This document shows positions 18,108 through 27,132 of a DNA stretch of 64,000 nucleotides, piece after piece. The DNA is from Mycolicibacterium celeriflavum (GTDB lineage: Bacteria; Actinomycetota; Actinomycetes; Mycobacteriales; Mycobacteriaceae), in contig NZ_AP022591.1 in assembly GCF_010731795.1 (NCBI RefSeq), positions 1,736,001-1,800,000 on the forward strand, read 5' to 3'. Each line of letters begins with the position of its first letter. The stretch's first letter is position 1. A model generated the notes under the pieces. The model had not been told where the DNA came from. It saw only the letters and a list, made by a program, of their open reading frames with translations, and searched no databases. A program made the translations under genes and the position numbers.

Positions 18108-18172
18108 ACGCCGAATGTCGGGTTAGCCGACGTCAATCCGCAATACGCGTGGCACAACCCGACACTCGGCGT
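18108..18172. terminator. Long-armed hairpin downstream of nrdE
   Basis: The 17-base arm at 18108-18124 (ACGCCGAATGTCGGGTT) is repeated inverted at 18156-18172 with one mismatch, with a 31-base loop. It begins ten bases past the nrdE stop (18182), placing it as the terminator of the nrdHIE transcript. The remaining intergenic stretch to 17998 shows nothing else. Confidence 0.6.
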
Positions 18173-18181
18173 GGCGGTCCG

Positions 18182-21100
18182 TCACAACATGCAGCTGACG
18201 CAGCCATCCACCTCGGTGCCCTCCAAAGCCATTTGGCGCAGCCGGATGTAGTACAGCGTCTTGATTCCCTTGCGCCAGGCGTAGATCTGCGCCTTGTTGA
18301 CGTCGCGCGTGGTGGCGGTGTCCTTGAAGAACAGCGTCAGGCTCAGCCCCTGGTCCACATGTTGGGTGGCCGCCGCGTAGGTGTCGATGACCTTCTCGTA
18401 GCCGATCTCGTAGGCGTCCTGGAAGTACTCCAGGTTCTCGTTGGTCATGTACGGCGCCGGGTAATAGACGCGGCCGATCTTGCCTTCCTTGCGGATCTCG
18501 ATCTTCGACGCGATGGGGTGGATCGAGCTGGTCGAGTGGTTGATGTAGCTGATCGACCCGGTCGGTGGCACCGCCTGCAGGTTCTGGTTGTAGATGCCGT
18601 GCGCCTGCACCGACTCCTTGAGCCGTAGCCAATCCTCTTGGGTCGGGATGCGAATGTCTGCCTCGGCGAACAGCTGGCGGACCTTGTCGGTCTTGGGCTC
18701 CCACACCTGTTCGGTGTATTTGTCGAAGAACTCGCCACTCGCGTACTTCGACTTCTCGAATCCCTTGAAATGCGTACCCCGTTCGATCGCAATGCGATTC
18801 GACGCACGCAGCGCGTGGTACAGCACGCAGTAGAAGTAGATGTTCGTGAAGTCGACGCCCTCTTCGGACCCGTAGAAGATCCGCTCACGCGCCAGGTAGC
18901 CGTGCAGGTTCATCTGCCCCAGCCCGATCGCATGGGAGTCGTTGTTGCCCTGCTCGATCGACGGCACCGACCAGATGTGCGTCTGATCGGACACCGCGGT
19001 CAGCGCACGGATCGCCACCTCGATGGACTGGGCGAAATCCGGCGAGTCCATCGTCTTCGCGATGTTCATAGATCCGAGGTTGCACGAAATATCCTTGCCC
19101 ACCTTGGCATAGGACAGGTCTTCGTTGAACAGCGACGGCGTCGAAACCTGAAGGATCTCCGAGCACAGGTTGCTGTGGGTGATCTTGCCCTCGATCGGGT
19201 TGGCCCGGTTCACCGTGTCCTCGTACATGATGTACGGGTAACCCGACTCGAACTGCAGCTCGGCCAGCGTCTGGAAGAACTCGCGCGCCTTGATCTTGGT
19301 CTTACGGATGCGCGCGTCGTCGACCATCTCGTAGTACTTCTCGGTGACCGAGATATCGGCGAACGGCAGACCGTAGACGCGTTCGACGTCGTAAGGCGAG
19401 AACAGGTACATGTCCTCGTTCTTCTTGGCCAGCTCGAACGTGATGTCGGGGATCACGACGCCGAGGCTCAGCGTCTTGATCCGGATCTTCTCATCGGCGT
19501 TCTCCCGCTTGGTGTCCAGGAAGCGGTAGATGTCGGGATGATGCGCATGCAGGTACACCGCGCCGGCGCCTTGGCGGGCGCCTAGCTGATTGGCGTAGGA
19601 GAACGAGTCCTCGAGCAGCTTCATGATCGGGATGACGCCCGAAGACTGGTTCTCGATGTTCTTGATCGGCGCGCCGTGCTCACGAATGTTGCTCAGCAAC
19701 AAGGCAACTCCGCCGCCACGCTTGGACAGCTGCAGCGCCGAGTTGATGGAGCGGCCGATCGACTCCATGTTGTCCTCGATGCGAAGGAGGAAGCAATTGT
19801 GCACCACGGTTCCACGAATCGTGTACGTATGCGTGCCCTCGACATGGAGGTTATAGACCTTGTCCGGAACTTCAGACGTTTGCTTCAGATCGCGGATTCC
19901 GTACACGTGCCGCCCATGCACAACCTGATATGTGGTGCGCGACGTCCCTTTCGCGCCGACGTAGTTGTGCAGGTTCTTACCGACGTCAAAGATGAAATCT
20001 TCGTTGGTGCCGGGTAGCCCGGGGACGAACACCTGCCCCGTGATGTTTCCGGCTTGGTTGGTGTATTGGCGGACCCGGGAAACGATCCCTTGCCTGCGCA
20101 GGAGCAACTGGACCTGGTCGATGAGTTCCGGGTTCACGAGGTCGAGCATCATTCCGCCCGTGGTGCAGCAGCCGTCACCACGGAACAGCCCTGCCAGAAG
20201 TCCACGCTGGAACTCGTCATCGGCAGTCAATACCTCGTGGGACAACCGCTTCCTGTTGTAACCCGTGCCGGCCATGGACAGGAACAGCGACGCCACGACC
20301 TTGCTGTTGCAGATCAATCGCACCGATTGGTCCGAGACGCTCTGATGCACGGCGAGGTCAGTCGCGAACACGCGCTTGAACGCAGCCGCCAACTCCTGCT
20401 GATACTCAAGTTCATGAGAACCGAGGGTGAAGTGAATCCCATTGGGAACACTGGTGTCTGTCGACCGTTTGGACACGTGCCCCTCGGACACATACCAACC
20501 GAGGATCAGTCCGAGATCGTAGGACTCCTCAACATAGCGATTTACCGATACGAACTTGATCCGATGCCGCTGCTTACTGCGGTGCTTCTTGTCAGCGTTC
20601 ACCTTGCGGATCAGCCCGTCGACTTCTTCGTATTCGCCTACGCCGACGTACTCCATCAAATCGTGGACCCGGCGCTCGCGTCCCTCCATCGGCGCTGCCG
20701 TCACGATGAAGTCGGTCGGATGAACGTCCTTGGCAGCCAGCCACACGAATCCGTTGAACGGATCGGCACCATCTCCGTCGATCAGCGTATCGACCTCGCG
20801 TGTGGTCCAGACAAGAATTGGATGCTCCGGAGTGCAACGGATCGGCTCTTTGTGCCCAAAGTGCGAGATCGATACCAGAGCTTGCTCGTTGGGGTTCTCG
20901 ACAACGGATTCGACTACGGAGAAGGAGCCGTCATGCGACAACACCCGGTCACCGGCCTGCAACGTCTCGATCGCCCGCGGCCCATCTGGGGTGTCGACCG
21001 GAGTTCCGGCCGGAAAGCACGAAACCGGCTCACCACGCTGCTTCTTGCCTGAATTGAGGAAAGTCGGTGTGGCAGGCTGGAATCGGCCGTCCATGATTTC

Positions 21101-21589
21101 GTCGACCAGCTTCTCAGCTAACATCGTGTCGCCGGCGGCCAGCGTGAGCGACACCATCACCACGCGGTCCTCGAAGCGCTCCAGGTAGCGCTTTCCGTCG
21201 AATGTCTTCAGCGTGTAGCTGGTGTAGTACTTGAACGCGCCGACGAACGTCGGGAACCGGAACTTCTTGGCGTACGCGCGCTCGAGCAGGCTCTTGACGA
21301 AGTTGCGCGAGTACTGGTCAAGCACCTCGCGCTCGTAGTAGTTCTCCTTGATCAGGTAATCGAGCTTCTCGTCGACATCGTGGAAGAAGACCGTGTTCTG
21401 GTTGACGTGCTCACGGAAGTACTGGTGCGCGGCCTCGCGGTCCTTCTCGAACTGAATCTTGCCGTCGGCGTCGTACAGATTCAGCATCGCGTTGAGCGCG
21501 TGGTAATCCATCTCGCCGGCACCCGAAGCCGAATGCGTGGCCGGCGTGGCGGGCGCTACAGGCTCTGCAGCTGTGACGGTTGGTGACAC
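18182..21589 (-). CDS. nrdE: Ribonucleotide reductase class Ib, alpha subunit NrdE, with intein
   Basis: Catalytic subunit that reduces ribonucleoside diphosphates, using the NrdF radical and NrdH electrons. The precursor is 1135 residues: 190 of N-extein, a 408-residue intein, and the C-extein. After splicing about 727 residues remain, matching mycobacterial NrdE. Visible are [39 protein letters not shown], the Cys that becomes the redox-active residue ([13 protein letters not shown]), [35 protein letters not shown], and the C-terminal CVSCML redox pair. GTG 21589 is chosen because GAAGGA lies six bases upstream and the N-terminus matches family members; a TTG five codons earlier is open. 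It overlaps the end of nrdI. Confidence 0.96.
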   Translation of the reverse strand: MSPTVTAAEPVAPATPATHSASGAGEMDYHALNAMLNLYDADGKIQFEKDREAAHQYFREHVNQNTVFFHDVDEKLDYLIKENYYEREVLDQYSRNFVKSLLERAYAKKFRFPTFVGAFKYYTSYTLKTFDGKRYLERFEDRVVMVSLTLAAGDTMLAEKLVDEIMDGRFQPATPTFLNSGKKQRGEPVSCFPAGTPVDTPDGPRAIETLQAGDRVLSHDGSFSVVESVVENPNEQALVSISHFGHKEPIRCTPEHPILVWTTREVDTLIDGDGADPFNGFVWLAAKDVHPTDFIVTAAPMEGRERRVHDLMEYVGVGEYEEVDGLIRKVNADKKHRSKQRHRIKFVSVNRYVEESYDLGLILGWYVSEGHVSKRSTDTSVPNGIHFTLGSHELEYQQELAAAFKRVFATDLAVHQSVSDQSVRLICNSKVVASLFLSMAGTGYNRKRLSHEVLTADDEFQRGLLAGLFRGDGCCTTGGMMLDLVNPELIDQVQLLLRRQGIVSRVRQYTNQAGNITGQVFVPGLPGTNEDFIFDVGKNLHNYVGAKGTSRTTYQVVHGRHVYGIRDLKQTSEVPDKVYNLHVEGTHTYTIRGTVVHNCFLLRIEDNMESIGRSINSALQLSKRGGGVALLLSNIREHGAPIKNIENQSSGVIPIMKLLEDSFSYANQLGARQGAGAVYLHAHHPDIYRFLDTKRENADEKIRIKTLSLGVVIPDITFELAKKNEDMYLFSPYDVERVYGLPFADISVTEKYYEMVDDARIRKTKIKAREFFQTLAELQFESGYPYIMYEDTVNRANPIEGKITHSNLCSEILQVSTPSLFNEDLSYAKVGKDISCNLGSMNIAKTMDSPDFAQSIEVAIRALTAVSDQTHIWSVPSIEQGNNDSHAIGLGQMNLHGYLARERIFYGSEEGVDFTNIYFYCVLYHALRASNRIAIERGTHFKGFEKSKYASGEFFDKYTEQVWEPKTDKVRQLFAEADIRIPTQEDWLRLKESVQAHGIYNQNLQAVPPTGSISYINHSTSSIHPIASKIEIRKEGKIGRVYYPAPYMTNENLEYFQDAYEIGYEKVIDTYAAATQHVDQGLSLTLFFKDTATTRDVNKAQIYAWRKGIKTLYYIRLRQMALEGTEVDGCVSCML
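19796..21019 (-). mobile_element. Intein with LAGLIDADG homing-endonuclease domain in NrdE
   Basis: 408 in-frame residues interrupt NrdE between Ser190 and the catalytic Cys. Splicing motifs are complete: Cys1 in block A ([13 protein letters not shown]), block B with the TxxH motif ([11 protein letters not shown]), block F ([16 protein letters not shown]), block G ending VVHN followed by C+1 of the extein. Two LAGLIDADG-like helices are present, [13 protein letters not shown] (about 169-181) and [11 protein letters not shown] (about 274-284), with acidic residues E179 and D282, so the endonuclease may be active. Predicted to self-splice, restoring [14 protein letters not shown]. tuberculosis NrdE, as I recall it, has no intein. 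Confidence 0.95.
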
Positions 21590-21999
21590 GTCTGGTCCTT
21601 CCAAAACTCTTCCAAGCCCGATCGGACGGCGTCGACGTCGTCCGGGGTTCCCATCAGTTCAAAGCGGTACAGGTACGGAACGCCGCACTTGCGGGACACG
21701 ACATTGCCCGCGTAGGCGAACTCGGCGCCGAAGTTGTTGTTGCCCGCGGCGATGACGCCGCGGATCAACGACCGGTTGTGTTCATTGTTGAGAAAGGCAA
21801 TGACCTGCTTGGGCACATAGCCGCCGTCGTTGATGTCCGGTGTGGCGCGTCCACCGCCATAGGTGGGCAGCACCAGCACGTAGGGCTCGTCGACCTCGAT
21901 GCGCCCGTGCAGAGGGATCCGGGTGGCGGGCAGGCCCAGCTTCTCGACGAAGCGGTGGGTGTTCTCCGAGACGCTGGAGAAGTAGACGAGATTGCTCAT
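21556..21999 (-). CDS. nrdI: NrdI flavodoxin
   Basis: 147-residue FMN flavodoxin-like protein that supplies oxidant to assemble the dimanganese-tyrosyl radical in NrdF. Phosphate-binding start [19 protein letters not shown], then [27 protein letters not shown] and the C-terminal [11 protein letters not shown] segment, all typical of NrdI. Start ATG 21999 with GGGAGAG upstream. It overlaps the nrdE start by 34 bases and lies 31 bases after nrdH, forming the nrdHIE operon. Confidence 0.96.
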   Translation of the reverse strand: MSNLVYFSSVSENTHRFVEKLGLPATRIPLHGRIEVDEPYVLVLPTYGGGRATPDINDGGYVPKQVIAFLNNEHNRSLIRGVIAAGNNNFGAEFAYAGNVVSRKCGVPYLYRFELMGTPDDVDAVRSGLEEFWKDQTCHQPSQLQSL

Positions 22000-22030
22000 C
22001 GCTCTCTCCCTTTCTGCCCGTCGAGTACCC

Positions 22031-22279
22031 CTAAGCCGTCGCCGCGACCGCTCCGAGGGCCTTGATGCGGTCGGGCCGGAATCCGGACCAGTGCTCGTTG
22101 CCGACCACCACGACCGGGGCCTGCAGATAGCCGAGTGCCATCACGTAGTCGCGGGCTTCGCTGTCCAGGGTGATGTCGACCGTCTCGTAGGCGACGCCCT
22201 GCTTGTCCAGCGCCTTGTAGGTGGCGTTGCACTGCACGCATGCGGGCTTGGTGTACACGGTGATCGAGTGCTGAGTCAT
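22031..22279 (-). CDS. nrdH: NrdH glutaredoxin-like redoxin
   Basis: 82-residue redoxin with thioredoxin-like behaviour; electron donor to NrdE. N-terminal [20 protein letters not shown] contains the CVQC active site, and the C-terminal [16 protein letters not shown] is the NrdH signature (WSGFRPD). Start ATG 22279, preceded by GAGGAG at 11 bases. First gene of the nrdHIE operon; the promoter region lies upstream with a NrdR-like box at 22506-22528. Confidence 0.96.
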   Translation of the reverse strand: MTQHSITVYTKPACVQCNATYKALDKQGVAYETVDITLDSEARDYVMALGYLQAPVVVVGNEHWSGFRPDRIKALGAVAATA

Positions 22280-22295
22280 CTGCGGTACGGCTCCT

Positions 22296-22332
22296 CTGCG
22301 AACTGGGACTGCGAACTGGGACTGGCAACTGG
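22296..22332. repeat. Short tandem repeat in the nrdH leader
   Basis: CTGCGAACTGGGA is repeated twice without gap (22296-22308, 22309-22321), followed by a partial third copy (CTGGCAACTGG). It begins at the ribosome-binding site of nrdH and extends into the untranslated leader. A slippage product with a possible effect on leader length. Confidence 0.6.
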
Positions 22333-22505
22333 TCGAATACTTCATCTGGCCGAGATTCATCGAATATCAGCAGCCCGGAGACCCTGAAAATTCCTGTCGC
22401 CCGAGGCCACCGTCCGGTGTGCCTTGACGCCGACACGACCCGGGTTCGGGGGCTCCGGCCGACCCTCAGCGAGCTTGGAATCGTGGGGGCCTGTCGGTGC
22501 TCGAA

Positions 22506-22528
22506 ACACTACACCTAGTGTCCGACAT
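22506..22528 (-). promoter_or_regulatory. NrdR-like box upstream of nrdHIE
   Basis: ACACTACACCTAGTGT (22506-22521) is a full palindrome of NrdR type (ACACTA-N4-TAGTGT). With the following TCCGACAT it forms a block that recurs upstream of nrdF2. On the coding strand TTCGCA and TAGTGT are spaced 17 bases, so the box covers the likely -10. The remaining 220 bases to the next gene hold no recognised gene. Confidence 0.75.
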
Positions 22529-22752
22529 TGCGAAGGAATACCAGATGTTCTGAATAACAATCTTGGAATTCCCAGGTCGTAAGCTCATCAGGCCCTCCGC
22601 GCTCGGCGTGTCGCACGTCACACTCCAGGTGTGTCGTGCGCCTGGGGCAGGTATAGCAGTCGGTACCGACAACTGACGTGCGCCGGACAAGAAGCAGCAA
22701 AGCCGCCGGCCGGTCGAGACGGGCCCGGCCGACGGCAGTGCACAGGCGAAAG

Positions 22753-23304
22753 TCAGCCGACCTCGGCGGCCAGTTTGCCGACGATGTCGCGCAGCTTGGC
22801 GACCACTTCCGCGTCCTCCCGCGGATGCCTGCCGTCAAGCGTGGTCGTCGGTATCGACAACCTCAGATCCTCCACGACGCGCGGCCCGGCGATCGCGAAG
22901 CTCTTGCGCGTCTCGTCGTGCGCCCACTGGCCGCCATAGCGCCCGAGCGACGCGCCGACGACCGCGAGCGGCTTGTCCATGAGCGCGCTGTTGCCATAGG
23001 GCCGCGACAGCCAGTCGATCGCGTTCTTGAGCACGCCCGGGATGCTGCCGTTGTACTCGGGGGTGACCACCAGCGCGGCATCCGCATCGGCGGCAGCCTG
23101 GCGCAGCGCCACCACGGGTGCGGCCACACCGTCGTTGTCGATGTCCTCGTTGTAGAAGGGCAACTCGCCCAGCCGGCCGAAAAGCTCCAGATGCACGCCG
23201 TTCGCAGCTGTCTCGACCGCAGTCTCTACCAGCTGCCGGTTCACCGATCCTGCCCGCAGGCTGCCCAACAGCACCAGCACCTTGATTCTCGACGTGTCCG
23301 ACAT
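22753..23304 (-). CDS. NADPH-dependent FMN reductase
   Basis: 183-residue flavodoxin-fold oxidoreductase. N-terminal VLVLLGSLRAGSVNRQLVET (FMN phosphate loop), then LPFYNEDID and VVTPEYNGSIPGVLKNAIDWLSRP, the family signature of FMN reductase/azoreductases; C-terminal DKPLAVVGASLGRYGGQWA. Start ATG 23304 with GAGGAG upstream (the open frame back to 23370 is extra). Divergent from the TetR gene at 23394 with a palindrome between them, so it is probably that regulator's target. Corresponds to Rv3054c by position. Confidence 0.92.
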   Translation of the reverse strand: MSDTSRIKVLVLLGSLRAGSVNRQLVETAVETAANGVHLELFGRLGELPFYNEDIDNDGVAAPVVALRQAAADADAALVVTPEYNGSIPGVLKNAIDWLSRPYGNSALMDKPLAVVGASLGRYGGQWAHDETRKSFAIAGPRVVEDLRLSIPTTTLDGRHPREDAEVVAKLRDIVGKLAAEVG

Positions 23305-23350
23305 CTTCGTGTTCTCCTCGGTCGACGGTGAAATCCTCGCAGAGCACAAC

Positions 23351-23364
23351 CGGACTATGGTCCG
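23351..23364. promoter_or_regulatory. Candidate TetR operator between FMN reductase and TetR genes
   Basis: CGGACTATGGTCCG is an inverted repeat (CGGAC-N4-GTCCG) in the 89-base gap between divergent starts. Its position, just 30 bases before the TetR start, is typical for autoregulation and control of the divergent partner. Confidence 0.45.
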
Positions 23365-23393
23365 AATCATTCCGGCTGACCTAAACTGCTGAC

Positions 23394-24002
23394 ATGGCCG
23401 CGCCTCGTCCCCTCAACGCGCTGCCGGTTTCCACCCGAACTCCTCATGAGCGCGGTGACGCCGCTCGCAACCGCACGCTGATTCTCGACGCTGCGCGCAG
23501 CCTGATTGCCGAACGCGGTGCCGACGCCGTCACCACCGACGCCATCGCCACGGCCGCCGGGGTTGGCAAGGGCACCTTGTTCCGCCGATTCGGCAGCCGC
23601 GCGGGCTTGATGCTCGTGCTGCTCGACGAGGACGAGAAGGCGCACCAACAGGCGTTCCTGTTCGGGCCCCCGCCGCTGGGCCCGGGCGCCCCGCCGCTCG
23701 AGCGGCTGCTGGCCTACGGCCGCGACCGATTGGGGTTCGTGCACAACCACCACGCGTTGCTGTCCGACGCCAACCGAGACCCCCAGATGCGGTTCAGCCC
23801 GCCCGCGACGCTGCACCATCACCATGTCCGCGTGCTGCTGCAGTCCGCCGGCACCACCGGCGACCTCGACGCGCAGGCCACCGCCCTGCTCGCCCTGCTC
23901 GACGCGGATTACGTACACCATGAACTCAACGAGCGCGGTGCCTCGCTCGAGTCACTCGGCGATGCGTGGGAAACGTTGGCGCGCAAGCTCTGCGGGCAAT
24001 GA
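23394..24002 (+). CDS. TetR family regulator
   Basis: 202-residue regulator. HTH domain near residues 25-70: RNRTLILDAARSLIAERGAD, AIATAAGVGKGTLFRRFGSRAGL. The C-terminal domain has a His-rich run (LHHHHVRVLL) of unknown meaning. The stop overlaps the dinB start (ATGA), so it is cotranscribed with dinB, and it is divergent from the FMN reductase. Corresponds to Rv3055 by position. Confidence 0.9.
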   Translation: MAAPRPLNALPVSTRTPHERGDAARNRTLILDAARSLIAERGADAVTTDAIATAAGVGKGTLFRRFGSRAGLMLVLLDEDEKAHQQAFLFGPPPLGPGAPPLERLLAYGRDRLGFVHNHHALLSDANRDPQMRFSPPATLHHHHVRVLLQSAGTTGDLDAQATALLALLDADYVHHELNERGASLESLGDAWETLARKLCGQ

Positions 24003-25075
24003 GGCGCTGGATTCTGCACGTCGACCTCGACCAGTTTCAGGCCGCGGTCGAGATCCGTCGCAACCCCGAACTCGCCGGTCTGCCGATCATCGTCGGCGGC
24101 AACGGCGATCCCGACGAACCCCGCAAGGTGGTGACGTGCGCGTCGTATCCGGCTCGCGTATACGGGGTGCACGCGGGTATGCCGTTGCGCACCGCGGCTC
24201 GCAAGTGCCCCGCCGCGAGGTTCCTGCCGTTGGACACGGACGCCTACGATGCGGCTTCCGAGGAGGTGATGGGCCTGCTGCGCGACTTCGGGCACCCGGT
24301 GGAGGTGTGGGGCTGGGACGAGGCGTACATCGGCGCCGGCCTCGACGACTCGGACAGCCCGTTCGGATTGGCCGAGCGGATCCGCGAGGTGATCGCGGCC
24401 GAGACCGGGCTGTCGTGCTCGGTGGGCATCAGCGACAACAAACAGCGCGCCAAGGTGGCCACCGGATTCGGCAAGCCGACGCGCATCCAGGGGGCAGACG
24501 ACGCGCCCGGCATCTACCAACTCACCGATGACAACTGGATGGCGGTGATGGGCGACCGTGGGGTGGACGCCATCTGGGGCATCGGTCCGAAGACCGCGAA
24601 AAAGCTTGCGGCGATGGGTATAACCACCGTTGCCGATCTCGCAGCCACCGACGCGTCGCTGCTCACCGCAACCTTCGGCCCGACGACCGGGCTGTGGATC
24701 CTGTTGCTGGCCAAGGGCGGCGGCGACACCGACGTCAGCGCCACACCGTGGGTACCGCGCTCGCGCAGCCATGTCGTCACGTTCCCCAGTGACCTCACCG
24801 AACGCACCGAGATGGACAGCGCGGTCGTCGATCTCGCCCAACAGACCCTGACCGAAATCGTCGAACAGAACCGGGTCGTCAGCCGGGTGGCCGTGACAGT
24901 GCGGACGAAAACCTTCTACACCAGGACGAAGATCCGCAAGCTACCGGTGCCAACGGTCGACGCGGAGATTGTCATCGGGACCGCACTGGATCTCCTCGGC
25001 CAGTTCGAGCTCGACCGGCCCGTCCGACTGCTGGGCGTGCGGCTGGAACTGACACCGCCGGAAGGCGGGTACTGA
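23999..25075 (+). CDS. dinB: Y-family DNA polymerase IV (DinB/DinP)
   Basis: 358-residue translesion polymerase. The palm has the catalytic motifs HVDLDQFQAAVE (first metal Asp, with the usual steric-gate Phe position here occupied by Q-F) and WGWDEAYIGA (Asp-Glu pair). SYPARVYGVHAGMPLRTA is the fingers segment, and IWGIGPKTAKKLAAMGI the helix-hairpin-helix. Little finger at the C-terminus. No beta-clamp-binding QxxLF end is obvious. It starts at ATG 23999, overlapping the TetR stop. Equivalent to Rv3056 (dinP). Confidence 0.94.
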   Translation: MRRWILHVDLDQFQAAVEIRRNPELAGLPIIVGGNGDPDEPRKVVTCASYPARVYGVHAGMPLRTAARKCPAARFLPLDTDAYDAASEEVMGLLRDFGHPVEVWGWDEAYIGAGLDDSDSPFGLAERIREVIAAETGLSCSVGISDNKQRAKVATGFGKPTRIQGADDAPGIYQLTDDNWMAVMGDRGVDAIWGIGPKTAKKLAAMGITTVADLAATDASLLTATFGPTTGLWILLLAKGGGDTDVSATPWVPRSRSHVVTFPSDLTERTEMDSAVVDLAQQTLTEIVEQNRVVSRVAVTVRTKTFYTRTKIRKLPVPTVDAEIVIGTALDLLGQFELDRPVRLLGVRLELTPPEGGY

Positions 25076-25080
25076 AAACG

Positions 25081-26259
25081 ATGCTGCACACGGTCGCGAT
25101 CCGCGGATACCGGTCGCTGCGCGACATCGTCCTACCGCTGGCCGAACTGACCGTCGTCACCGGCGCCAACGGGACGGGTAAGTCGTCGCTGTACCGGGCG
25201 TTGCGCCTGCTGGCCGACTGCGGCCGCGGCGAGGTGATCGGGTCGCTGGCCCGCGAGGGTGGCCTGGAGTCGGTGCTGTGGGCCGGCCCCGACCAGCCCA
25301 GCGGCGCCCGTCGCACCGGACGCGTCGAGGGCACGACGCGGACCGGTCCGGTGTCACTCGAAATGGGTTTCGCATCAGACGATTTCGGTTACCTCGTCGA
25401 CCTGGGCCTGCCGCAGATGGCCGGCCACGAATCGCTGTTCGGGCGTGATCCGGAAATCAAGCGGGAGGTGGTCTTCGCCGGTCCGGTCATGCGCAACAGT
25501 TCGACACTGGTGCGCCGCGCCCGCGACTACGTGGAGGCCAGCGCGGAGTCCGGCCGCGGGTTCGACAAGCTGTCCCAATCGCTACCGCCCTACCGCAGCG
25601 TGCTCGCCGAATTCGCCCATCCCGGCGCGCATCCCGAACTCGCCGCGGTGCGGGACCGGTTGCGGAACTGGCGGTTCTACGACGGGTTCCGGGTCGACGC
25701 CGCCGCGCCGTCGCGACAGCGCGCGGTCGGAACCAGGACCCCGGTCCTGTCCGACGACGGCAGCGACCTGGCGGCCGCGATCCAGACCATCCTCGAGGCC
25801 GGCTTCGACGACCTGCAGCGGGCCGTCGCCGACGCCTTCGACGGCGCCTCGGTGTCGGTTGCCGTGCACGACGGATTATTCGCTCTCCAGCTGCACCAGC
25901 GCGGCATGCTGAGGCCGCTGCGCGCGGCCGAATTGTCCGACGGCACACTGCGGTTCCTGCTGTGGGCCGCCGCGCTGCTCAGCCCGCAGCCCCCTTCGCT
26001 GATGGTGCTCAACGAACCGGAGACCTCACTGCACCCCGATCTGGTCGGCCCGTTGGCGTCGTTGATCCGCGCGGCGGCAGACGCCACTCAGGTCGTCGTC
26101 GTCACCCACAGCAAGGTTCTGCTCGAACACCTCGACACCGCTCCCGTCGGCGACGGCGGCGACGCCGTGGAGATCTGCCTGTACAAGGACCTCGGCGAGA
26201 CGCGCGTCGACGGGCTGGGCATGCTCACCGCGCCGCCGTGGGACTGGGGTCGGCGTTAG
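25081..26259 (+). CDS. AAA family ATPase (RecF/OLD-like)
   Basis: 392-residue SMC-like ATPase. Walker A GANGTGKSS (28-36), preceded by IRGYRSLRDIVLPL typical of RecF/AAA_21 proteins; ABC-type signature ELSDGTLRFLLW and Walker B SLMVLNEPETSLHPD; H-loop VVVVTHSKVLLEHL. No nuclease (TOPRIM) domain is visible. Begins five bases after dinB, so it is in the same unit and may act in DNA repair, although such proteins also occur in defence systems. The 3' end overlaps the convergent SDR gene by four bases. Confidence 0.85.
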   Translation: MLHTVAIRGYRSLRDIVLPLAELTVVTGANGTGKSSLYRALRLLADCGRGEVIGSLAREGGLESVLWAGPDQPSGARRTGRVEGTTRTGPVSLEMGFASDDFGYLVDLGLPQMAGHESLFGRDPEIKREVVFAGPVMRNSSTLVRRARDYVEASAESGRGFDKLSQSLPPYRSVLAEFAHPGAHPELAAVRDRLRNWRFYDGFRVDAAAPSRQRAVGTRTPVLSDDGSDLAAAIQTILEAGFDDLQRAVADAFDGASVSVAVHDGLFALQLHQRGMLRPLRAAELSDGTLRFLLWAAALLSPQPPSLMVLNEPETSLHPDLVGPLASLIRAAADATQVVVVTHSKVLLEHLDTAPVGDGGDAVEICLYKDLGETRVDGLGMLTAPPWDWGRR

Positions 26260-27113
26260 CGGCGCGCCGCGGGCCGCAATGCCTTGGTGAACAACACGTT
26301 CGCCTGCCGCATCGCGACGCTGTACGGCCACCACATCGTGCGCTTGAACAGATACAGCGCCCGGATGTCGGGCGAGGTGTAGATCAGAAACCGGTTACGG
26401 CGAACGCCTTTGAGGATGCACTCGGCGGCGTGCTCCGGTGACACCGCGTGGCCGCCGAACCGGTCCGTCCACTTCTTCACCCGTGGGTCTTCGCGATCCA
26501 CCCCGGCGATCTGAACCGTCTGCACCAGCGGCGTCTTCACCGCACCGGGCACCACCACGGAGACCCCGATCCGGTGTCGCGCCAGATCAAAGCGCAACAC
26601 CTCCGACATGCCGCGCAGTCCGTACTTGCTTGCGCTGTACGCCGCGTGCCACGGCAACGCCACCAGTCCGGCCGCCGAAGACACGTTGACGATGTGACCG
26701 CCGGTGCCCGCCGCGACCATCGGCGGCACGAACGCCTCGATGACATGGATCGGGCCCATCAAGTTGATGTCGACCATCGACTTCCAGTGCTGGTGCGTCA
26801 GCGTGGACACGGTGCCCCACGCCGATACCCCGGCGATGTTCATCACGATGTCCATCGCCGGGTGGCGGGAGTGGATGTCGGCGGCGAACTCGGCCACCGT
26901 GTCGTAGTCGGAGATATCAAGAGCTCTGTGCGCACGGACGACTCCACCGAGCGAGCGCGCATCGGCGACGGTCTTCTCCAGGCCCTCGGCGTCGCGGTCG
27001 GTGAGATAGAGTTCGGCGCCGTCGGCGGCCAGTTTCAATGCGGTCGCGCGGCCGATGCCGCTGGCGGCCCCGGTGAGAAGACAACGCTTGTTCGCAAAGC
27101 CGGAGTGCGCCAT
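26256..27113 (-). CDS. Short-chain dehydrogenase/reductase
   Basis: 285-residue classical SDR. NAD(P) motif LLTGAASGIGRATALKLA, NIAGVSAWG (NAG-like), catalytic Ser in VNVSSAAGLVALPWHAAYSASKYG with the YxxxK pair, and a long C-terminal extension with basic residues (VRRNRFLIYTSPDIRALYLFK) seen in mycobacterial lipid-associated SDRs. Start ATG 27113; the open frame to 27224 is extra. Equivalent in position to Rv3057c. The TetR gene lies immediately upstream, reading the same way. Confidence 0.9.
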   Translation of the reverse strand: MAHSGFANKRCLLTGAASGIGRATALKLAADGAELYLTDRDAEGLEKTVADARSLGGVVRAHRALDISDYDTVAEFAADIHSRHPAMDIVMNIAGVSAWGTVSTLTHQHWKSMVDINLMGPIHVIEAFVPPMVAAGTGGHIVNVSSAAGLVALPWHAAYSASKYGLRGMSEVLRFDLARHRIGVSVVVPGAVKTPLVQTVQIAGVDREDPRVKKWTDRFGGHAVSPEHAAECILKGVRRNRFLIYTSPDIRALYLFKRTMWWPYSVAMRQANVLFTKALRPAARR

Positions 27114-27132
27114 GGCGGTGAGGATACTGTGC

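Noticed and set aside
22615..22640. CACACTCCAGGTGTGT as a second NrdR box at nrdHIE
   Set aside because: Palindromic but lacks the TA steps of the NrdR pattern and lies 110 bases from the first box, not the usual ~30.
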